Assembly (NCBI GenBank): GCA_963844055.1
Contig: CAWJMN010000001.1
Span: forward strand, 3,844,001 to 3,908,000
Direction: 5' to 3'
Source of the DNA: CAWJMN01 sp963844055
GTDB taxonomy: Bacteria > Planctomycetota > Planctomycetia > Pirellulales > Pirellulaceae
DNA: 64,000 nt
Shown here piece by piece: positions 58,192 to 64,000 of the stretch (the first letter of the stretch is position 1; the number at the start of each line of letters is the position of its first letter). The notes under the pieces were generated by a model. That model was not told the DNA's origin. It worked only from the letters and a program-made list of their open reading frames with translations, and searched no databases. Position numbers and translations under genes: made by a program.

Positions 58192-59253
58192 ATGCAAATT
58201 TCTTCCGGACAACGCCGATCAGCGTTTACGCTCGTAGAACTGCTGGTCGTGATCGCGATCATCGGTGTGCTCGTAGCCTTGCTGCTACCTGCCATCCAAA
58301 CCGCTCGTGAAGCCGCTCGTCGCGCCAGCTGCAGCAATAACCTGCGTCAGGCCGGCTTGGCTTTGCAAAACTATCACGACACATTTAAGACCTTCCCACC
58401 TAGTGGGTTCTACGGTCGCCCAAGCACCACCGGTGCCAATCCTCAATTGGCTTTCCATCACACTTGGGTCACAGCCATCCTTCCGTTCCTCGAACAGAAG
58501 CCGCTGTACGATGCCATCAACTTCAACCTGCCTGCCTACAACCAGATGATCAACATCAACGGAACCAACACGCCGCTGCAAAGCGTCGAAGTTCCCACGA
58601 TGCGTTGCCCATCGGATGCTGGCTATAAGAACGGCGAACAAGCCCAAACTTGGGGCTTTTCCGTCATGAACTACGCTGCCAGCGAAGGCTACCACTGGTG
58701 GCCAACCGCCGGTATCGGTCCTGGTGGACGTCCTGGCCTAAGCACCTACGGTGATTATGCCGGTCTGTTTGCACCAACCCGTGTCAACGGCCTGCGCGAC
58801 GTCACCGACGGCACCTCCAACACGGTTGCCGTTTGCGAAGTCGACAGCTATGCGTATTGCTGCGGTAACTGGGATCTCGGTGGTTCGGGTCGTCGCCGCC
58901 TGCGTGGTGGTGAAGCCGTATTCCGTAATCCACTGGTGTACACAGCTCAGCCAGGCATCATCGGCAACGAAGGTGGCGGCACGACCTACTCCGAAGTAGA
59001 CGGCGGCACCAAGAGCGCTCAATGGTTCCGTTCGGGCCCTTACTCGTACTGCCCAACGTTCATCACTGCTTCGGCTATCCAAGCCGAATGGTGCTCAGCT
59101 TCGTCGACCCACGGCGGTGGCATTGTTCAGTTCACCCGTTGCGACGGTTCCGTCAGCGGTGTTAACAAGAACATCCCAGTCGGTATCTGGATCATCATCA
59201 ACGGTATCCAAGACAACGCACCAAACCCACAGCCTTCCGCTGCTGGTCAATAA
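58192..59253 (+). CDS. DUF1559 pseudopilin-like protein, array copy 1
   Basis: A 353-residue protein. The type IV pilin-like leader RRSAFTLVELLVVIAIIGVLVALLLPAIQTAREAA would be cleaved before Phe by the prepilin peptidase. The DUF1559 body contains NNLRQAGLALQNYHDTFKTFPPSGF and MRCPSDAGYKNG. The C-terminal signature has a His followed ten residues later by DG (THGGGIVQFTRCDGSV) and ends WIIINGIQDNAPNP. DUF1559 proteins are massively expanded in planctomycetes; a role in a surface or secretion fibre is plausible but unproven. ATG 58192 replaces the longer frame open from 58117. Confidence 0.93.
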   Translation: MQISSGQRRSAFTLVELLVVIAIIGVLVALLLPAIQTAREAARRASCSNNLRQAGLALQNYHDTFKTFPPSGFYGRPSTTGANPQLAFHHTWVTAILPFLEQKPLYDAINFNLPAYNQMININGTNTPLQSVEVPTMRCPSDAGYKNGEQAQTWGFSVMNYAASEGYHWWPTAGIGPGGRPGLSTYGDYAGLFAPTRVNGLRDVTDGTSNTVAVCEVDSYAYCCGNWDLGGSGRRRLRGGEAVFRNPLVYTAQPGIIGNEGGGTTYSEVDGGTKSAQWFRSGPYSYCPTFITASAIQAEWCSASSTHGGGIVQFTRCDGSVSGVNKNIPVGIWIIINGIQDNAPNPQPSAAGQ

Positions 59254-59583
59254 TCAGTTGGCTTTGTCGGCCCTAAAGCTGTGAGTGGATTTCCGCTCAC
59301 AGCCCAAGGTCCCCAACTCTGCAAAACCTCCTAGGGATGCACTTTTTGTGCATCCCTTTTTTCGTTCACACCCCCTATTAATGGCACAAAAACCCTAGAC
59401 CTATGATGTGAGCTGGCTGAAAATAGCCTCTTTTCACCGCAAATCACCAGTTGGCAAATTGAAATTACAGAAAATTAAGGCTAATATTACGAGACCTAGT
59501 TTAAAGGCGGCTTGTAAGACCTTAGCTGCCCACTAGAGACGCTTTCTTACTTCATAGTCATTGGCTTTAGTCAGGGTTCCTTA
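59254..59583. other. spacer between DUF1559 copies 1 and 2
   Basis: 330 bp: a GCTGTGAG/CTCACAGC hairpin just after the stop, a strong terminator at 59334, then an AT-rich stretch (59400-59540) that likely holds the promoter of copy 2. No gene. Confidence 0.45.
59334..59362 (+). terminator. intrinsic terminator of DUF1559 copy 1
   Basis: GGGATGCAC (59334-59342) and GTGCATCCC (59348-59356) form a perfect 9-bp stem with a T loop, followed by six T. Confidence 0.88.
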
Positions 59584-60643
59584 ATGTCACACTCCGTGTT
59601 CTCCCGTCGTCGGGCATTCACGCTAGTCGAGCTACTAGTTGTGATCGCCATCATCGGTGTGCTTGTCGCACTGCTGCTTCCTGCCATCCAAACCGCTCGT
59701 GAAGCCGCTCGCCGTTCTAGCTGCAGCAACAACCTGCGTCAAACCGGCTTGGCTTTGCAAAACTATCACGACACATTCAAGACCTTCCCACCAAGCGGGT
59801 TCTACGGTCGCCCAAGCACCACCGGTGCCAATCCTCAACTGGCCTATCACCACACTTGGGTCACAGCCATCCTTCCATTCCTGGAACAGAAGCCGCTGTA
59901 CGACGCCATCAACTTCAACCTGCCTGCCTACAACCAGATGATCAACATCAACGGAACCAATACGCCGCTGCAAAGCGTCGAAGTTCCCACGATGCGTTGC
60001 CCATCGGATGCCGGTTACAAGAATGGCGAACAAAGCCAAACGCACGGCTTTTCCGTCATGAATTACGCTGCCAGCGAAGGCTACCACTGGTGGCCAACGG
60101 CTGGTATCGGCGCTGGTGGACGCCCTGGCCTAAGCACCTACGGTGACTATGCCGGTCTGTTTGCACCAACCCGTGTTAACGGTTTGCGCGACGTCACCGA
60201 CGGCACCTCCAACACGATCGCCGTTTGCGAAGTTGACAGCTACAGCTTCTGCTGTGGTAACTGGGACATCGGTGGCAGCGGTCGTCGCCGTCTCCGTGGT
60301 GGCGAATCGGTAACCCGTACGCCGCTCGTCTTCTTGGCCCACACCGGCATTGTTGGCAACGAAGGTGGCCAGCTGTACCAAGAAGTCGATGGTGGTAACC
60401 ACTCGCCTAACACTTGGTTCCGCAGGACCACACATGTACTGCCCAACCTACATCACCGCAGCTGCCGTTCAATCGGAATGGGTAACTGCCTCGTCGACTC
60501 ACGGCGGTGGCGTTGTTCAATTTGCTCGTTGCGATGGCTCGGTCAGCAGCGTCAACAAGAATGTTTCGATCGGCATTTGGATCATCATCAACGGTATCCA
60601 AGACAATGCCCCAAACCCACAGCCTTCGGCTGCTGGCCAATAG
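59584..60643 (+). CDS. DUF1559 pseudopilin-like protein, array copy 2, one apparent frameshift
   Basis: The same family: leader RRRAFTLVELLVVIAIIGV, DUF1559 body, and C-terminal THGGGVVQFARCDGSVSS with WIIINGIQDNAPNP. The frame changes at about 60421. NTWFR is followed, one frame over, by AGPHMYCPTYIT, where copy 3 has WFRAGPYSYCPTFIT, so two bases appear to be missing within a CGCG-type dinucleotide run. If corrected it is about 353 residues. The span 59914-60183 is identical, base for base, to 61265-61534 in copy 3. Confidence 0.88.
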
Positions 60644-60707
60644 TCTAGCCGTTTCAGCAATTGCCATAACTGCTTTTGCTGACGCAACTTAAGACGCAAC
60701 ACGATCT

Positions 60708-60740
60708 AAAGGGAGCATGCTCAGGCACGCTCCCTTTCTT
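60708..60740 (+). terminator. intrinsic terminator of DUF1559 copy 2
   Basis: AAAGGGAGCATGC (60708-60720) pairs with GCACGCTCCCTTT (60725-60737) with one mismatch; the T-run is interrupted by a C. Confidence 0.75.
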
Positions 60741-60934
60741 CGTTTCTTGCCTGGCGTTCAAGTGTCGCTTTTAAAAAACGCTTATTGTTTTATTTTTTTC
60801 CTTTGCGTAATTCCTACCGAACTGGTAATCTTTGGCTTATCGAGACTCGTCTCCCTGGGGTCTACCAGGCGATTTTTCTTTTTTACTGGCCGTTCTTGGC
60901 CAAATCATTTTCTCGTTGAGGGTAAGGAAGCACA

Positions 60935-61996
60935 ATGAAGATCTTTCATGGTTCGCAAAGGAAGGCCTTCACGCTAGTAGAACTACTAGTGGTGATCGCC
61001 ATCATCGGTGTGCTCGTAGCGTTGTTGCTACCAGCCATCCAAACCGCTCGCGAAGCCGCTCGTCGGGCCAGCTGCAGCAATAACCTGCGTCAGGCCGGCT
61101 TGGCTTTGCAAAACTATCACGACACGTTCAAGACCTTCCCACCTAGTGGGTTCTATGGTCGCCCCAGCACCACCGGTGCTAATCCGCAACTGGCTTATCA
61201 CCACACTTGGGTCACAGCCATCCTTCCATTCCTCGAACAGAAGCCGCTGTACGACGCTATCAATTTCAACCTGCCTGCCTACAACCAGATGATCAACATC
61301 AACGGAACCAATACGCCGCTGCAAAGCGTCGAAGTTCCCACGATGCGTTGCCCATCGGATGCCGGTTACAAGAATGGCGAACAAAGCCAAACGCACGGCT
61401 TTTCCGTCATGAATTACGCTGCCAGCGAAGGCTACCACTGGTGGCCAACGGCTGGTATCGGCGCTGGTGGACGCCCTGGCCTAAGCACCTACGGTGACTA
61501 TGCCGGTCTGTTTGCACCAACCCGTGTTAACGGTCTGCGCGACGTCACCGACGGCACCTCCAACACGGTTGCCGTTTGCGAAGTCGACAGCTACTCGTAC
61601 TGCTGTGGTAACTGGGATCTCGGTGGTTCGGGTCGTCGCCGCCTACGTGGTGGTGAGGCTGTATTCCGCAATCCGCTTTGCTACACCGCATCTACCGGTA
61701 TGATTGCCAACGAAGGTGGCAGCGGCGTTTATGCAGAAGTTGACGGCGGCAGCAAAAACGGCGGCTGGTTCCGTGCAGGCCCTTACTCGTACTGCCCAAC
61801 GTTCATCACTGCTTCGGCCATTCAAGCCGAATGGTGCTCGGCTTCGTCGACCCACGGCGGTGGTATTGTTCAGTTCACCCGTTGCGATGGCTCGGTCAGC
61901 GGTGTCAACAAGAATATTCCCGTTGGCCTTTGGATCATCATCAACGGTATCCAAGACAACGCGCCAAACCCACAGCCTTCCGCTACGGGTCAATAG
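60935..61996 (+). CDS. DUF1559 pseudopilin-like protein, array copy 3
   Basis: A 353-residue intact copy. Leader MKIFHGSQRKAFTLVELLVV, body as in copy 1, and C-terminal THGGGIVQFTRCDGSVSG. Its middle (61265-61534) is identical in DNA to copy 2, while the C-terminal part (GPYSYCPTFITASAIQAEWCSASS) matches copy 1. The segment between GEAVFRNPL and GPYSY differs from both. This mosaic pattern suggests gene conversion between copies. Confidence 0.94.
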   Translation: MKIFHGSQRKAFTLVELLVVIAIIGVLVALLLPAIQTAREAARRASCSNNLRQAGLALQNYHDTFKTFPPSGFYGRPSTTGANPQLAYHHTWVTAILPFLEQKPLYDAINFNLPAYNQMININGTNTPLQSVEVPTMRCPSDAGYKNGEQSQTHGFSVMNYAASEGYHWWPTAGIGAGGRPGLSTYGDYAGLFAPTRVNGLRDVTDGTSNTVAVCEVDSYSYCCGNWDLGGSGRRRLRGGEAVFRNPLCYTASTGMIANEGGSGVYAEVDGGSKNGGWFRAGPYSYCPTFITASAIQAEWCSASSTHGGGIVQFTRCDGSVSGVNKNIPVGLWIIINGIQDNAPNPQPSATGQ

Positions 61997-62060
61997 TCCC
62001 AATCGCTTAGCGATTACTCTGTAAAGGCATAATCGGTAAGCACTTAGATCGCATCACGAG

Positions 62061-62093
62061 AAGGGACTACGCTTCATTGCGTGGTCCCTTTTT
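62061..62093 (+). terminator. intrinsic terminator of DUF1559 copy 3
   Basis: AAGGGACTACGC (62061-62072) and GCGTGGTCCCTT (62079-62090) form a 12-bp stem with one G-T pair, followed by a T-run. Confidence 0.88.
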
Positions 62094-62282
62094 CGATTCT
62101 TGCACGCCTCAAATCAACATAATAACAAAAAAGTTATTTATTTTTAAATTGCTTTACTTTTCGGGCGGTGATAATTTTTAGGAATTAGGGGGATTGGCAG
62201 AAGAATCTGTCTCATTTCCCCCTTTATTATCCTTGGTCTTTTTTGACCAAATCTCTTTCTTCCTTTTAGGCGAGGTGTTGAG

Positions 62283-63341
62283 ATGAAGATTATCAGAGGC
62301 TCAGAAAGGAAAGCGTTCACGCTGGTCGAACTACTAGTCGTGATCGCCATCATTGGTGTGCTCGTAGCCTTGTTGCTACCTGCTATCCAAACCGCTCGCG
62401 AGGCGGCACGTCGTGCCAGTTGCAGTAACAACCTGCGGCAAGTAGGCCTAGCCCTACAGAACTATCACGACACGTTTAAGACCTTCCCACCGAGTGGGTT
62501 CTATGGTCGTCCCAGCACCACTGGTGCAAATCCGCAGTTGAACTATCACCACACTTGGGTCACAGCCATCCTTCCGTTCCTCGAACAGAAGCCGCTGTAC
62601 GATGCCATCAACTTCAATCTGCCAGCTTACAACCAAACGATCAACATCAACGGAACCAATACGCCGCTGCAAAGCGTCGAAGTTCCCACGATGCGCTGCC
62701 CTTCGGATGCCGGCTATAAAGTCGGCGAACAAAGCCAAACTTGGGGCTTTTCCGTGATGAATTACGCTGCCAGCGAAGGCTATCACTGGTGGGAACAAGC
62801 TGGCATTGGACCTGGTGGACGCGCAGGGATCAGCACCTACGGTGACTATGCCGGTCTGTTTGCTCCAACTCGTACCAATGGTCTGCGCGATGTCACCGAC
62901 GGCACCTCCAACACGGTCGCTGTCTGCGAAGTCGATAGCTATGGCTACTGCTGTGGCAACTGGGATCTCGGAGGCTCGGGCCGTCGTCGTCTACGTGGCG
63001 GCGAAGCTGTGTTCCGCAACCCACTTGTCTTCACGGCCGTTTACGGACGCGTGGGAATTGAAGGGGGTGGCATTTACTCCGAGGTAGATGGAAGCAGCAA
63101 GAGCAGCGACTGGTTCAAGCGTGCTCCTTACTCCTTCTCGCCAACCTTCATCACAGCCTTCGCACCACAATCAGAATGGCCCGCTGCTTCGTCAACGCAC
63201 GGCGGTGGCATCATTCAGTTTGCCCGTTGCGATGGGTCGGTTAGTAGCATCAACAAGAATTTGCCTGTGGGTATCTGGATCATCATTAACGGTATCCAGG
63301 ACAACTCGCCAAACCCCAATCCTTCGACCGTGGGCCAATAG
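62283..63341 (+). CDS. DUF1559 pseudopilin-like protein, array copy 4
   Basis: 352 residues. Leader MKIIRGSERKAFTLVELLVV, standard DUF1559 body with small changes (YNQTININGT, WWEQAGIGPGGRAGI), a distinct variable segment (LVFTAVYGRVGIEGGGIYSEVDGSSKSSDWFKRAPYSFSPTF) and the C-terminal THGGGIIQFARCDGSVSS. It is the most divergent complete copy. The ATG is preceded by an AT-rich region with a TGATAAT at about 62168 that could be an extended -10 box. Confidence 0.94.
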   Translation: MKIIRGSERKAFTLVELLVVIAIIGVLVALLLPAIQTAREAARRASCSNNLRQVGLALQNYHDTFKTFPPSGFYGRPSTTGANPQLNYHHTWVTAILPFLEQKPLYDAINFNLPAYNQTININGTNTPLQSVEVPTMRCPSDAGYKVGEQSQTWGFSVMNYAASEGYHWWEQAGIGPGGRAGISTYGDYAGLFAPTRTNGLRDVTDGTSNTVAVCEVDSYGYCCGNWDLGGSGRRRLRGGEAVFRNPLVFTAVYGRVGIEGGGIYSEVDGSSKSSDWFKRAPYSFSPTFITAFAPQSEWPAASSTHGGGIIQFARCDGSVSSINKNLPVGIWIIINGIQDNSPNPNPSTVGQ

Positions 63342-63420
63342 CCTCCCAGGAGTCAAGATAAAAGACTGATTAGCTGCAACTCCTTGCATATAAACCACTT
63401 ACACCCAAAAACCCTCACCG

Positions 63421-63449
63421 GGGCACGCCTACCAAGCGTGCCTTTTTTT
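63421..63449 (+). terminator. intrinsic terminator of DUF1559 copy 4
   Basis: GGCACGC (63422-63428) and GCGTGCC (63436-63442) with a 7-base loop, followed by seven T. Confidence 0.85.
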
Positions 63450-63640
63450 ATTGACTCGCCAAAATTTCGGGTGGAACTAACAAGGGAAATTTAAAACGCA
63501 TAATTGTTGCTTGATTTGAAGCGAACTATTATGGTTCTGTGAAGAGGGCGCTCCGGAGGCGGCTTGCCGCATGTTAGCCCTTCATTATTTAGGGCCATTT
63601 TTTGGCCTAGTTTTCTTCCTTATAAGGACGAGGTGTTTAG

Positions 63641-64000
63641 ATGAAGATTGTTCGAGGTTCGGAAAGGAACGCGTTCACACTGGTCGAACTCCTAGTGGTG
63701 ATCGCCATCATCGGTGTGCTTGTAGCCTTGTTGCTACCTGCCATCCAAACCGCTCGCGAAGCGGCACGTCGCGCCAGCTGCAGCAACAACCTGCGGCAAG
63801 TAGGCCTAGCCCTACAGAACTATCACGACACGTTTAAGACCTTCCCACCTAGTGGGTTCTACGGTCGCCCCAGCACCACCGGTGCAAATCCGCAATTGGC
63901 TTATCACCACACTTGGGTCACAGCCATCCTTCCGTTCCTCGAACAGAAGCCGCTGTACGATGCCATCAACTTCAACCTGCCTGCTTACAACCAGATGATC
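63641..64000 (+). CDS. DUF1559 pseudopilin-like protein, array copy 5 (cut by window end)
   Basis: The first 120 codons are present: MKIVRGSERNAFTLVELLVV, then the invariant NNLRQVGLALQNYHDTFKTF and FLEQKPLYDAINFNLPAYNQ. The start is ATG 63641. Its 5' part (NNLRQVGLAL, about 63783-63850) matches copy 4 almost exactly. The gene continues beyond the window, so the array has at least five members. Confidence 0.9.
   Translation, partial: MKIVRGSERNAFTLVELLVVIAIIGVLVALLLPAIQTAREAARRASCSNNLRQVGLALQNYHDTFKTFPPSGFYGRPSTTGANPQLAYHHTWVTAILPFLEQKPLYDAINFNLPAYNQMI

Noticed and set aside
58192..64000. Mobile element or integron-like cassette array
   Set aside because: The repeats are full genes with pilin leaders and individual terminators. 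I saw no integrase, transposase or recombination sites.

Overview
The window looks like part of a planctomycete chromosome, most likely of the order Pirellulales. Support comes from the tandem array of DUF1559 pseudopilin-like proteins, an ECF sigma factor paired with a Ser/Thr kinase, a large sigma-linked transmembrane protein, a Tat-exported Gfo/Idh/MocA oxidoreductase, a fused AroD-AroE, and a tetrahydromethanopterin (H4MPT) C1 gene (mch) next to a RimK/MptN-like ligase. I recognised no rRNA, tRNA, insertion sequence, prophage or CRISPR array.

Layout. 1-4123 (+): the end of mch, an ATP-grasp ligase translationally coupled to an OleC-like beta-lactone synthetase, then a glucose-dehydrogenase-like MDR enzyme. 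4140-8848 (-): a lipid A cluster (Skp-like chaperone, LpxC, LpxA, Gfo/Idh dehydrogenase) and a small membrane protein. 8880-15559: two divergent ECF sigma modules, one with a Ser/Thr kinase and one with a large MG2-like membrane protein. 15534-19336 (-): a DUF1802 protein and two MoeA proteins, one fused to a periplasmic-binding-like domain. 19698-22622 (+): a Tat oxidoreductase, then DAHP synthase behind an aromatic-residue leader peptide and terminator. 22684-28143 (-): a zinc-ribbon/secretin-like membrane protein and a predicted pseudokinase. 28650-36974: glutamate dehydrogenase, a lipoprotein, an ABC-2 permease, Fur, FlgM and an EF-hand repeat protein. 36982-41353: FHA-GAF-PP2C phosphatase and an HD/PAS/GGDEF protein. 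41386-49290 (-): prepilin peptidase, AroK, AroDE, MutL, and a sigma-54 response regulator with a soluble histidine kinase. 49484-52482 (-): PNPase and ribosomal protein S15. 52818-57371 (+): a GYF-domain protein, OleD-like reductase, ketosynthase and acyl carrier protein. 57586-64000 (+): a small lipoprotein and at least five DUF1559 genes.

The most interesting element is at 21216-21386. A promoter-like sequence ends just before a 24-codon ORF containing a YYFWQFYF run. The ORF is followed by a perfect intrinsic terminator whose 5' arm can instead pair with the end of the ORF, and DAHP synthase lies downstream. This is the architecture of ribosome-mediated transcription attenuation, here apparently on a leaderless transcript. 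Other points of interest are the mosaic DUF1559 array, the pseudokinase, and the olefin-type genes split between the two ends of the window.

Nine apparent frameshifts interrupt otherwise well-conserved genes (three in the MG2-like protein, one each in DAHP synthase, the pseudokinase, the EF-hand protein, FHA-GAF-PP2C, PNPase and DUF1559 copy 2). Several lie in short homopolymers or dinucleotide runs, so assembly indels are the simplest explanation. I give the intended full-length genes and mark each break.
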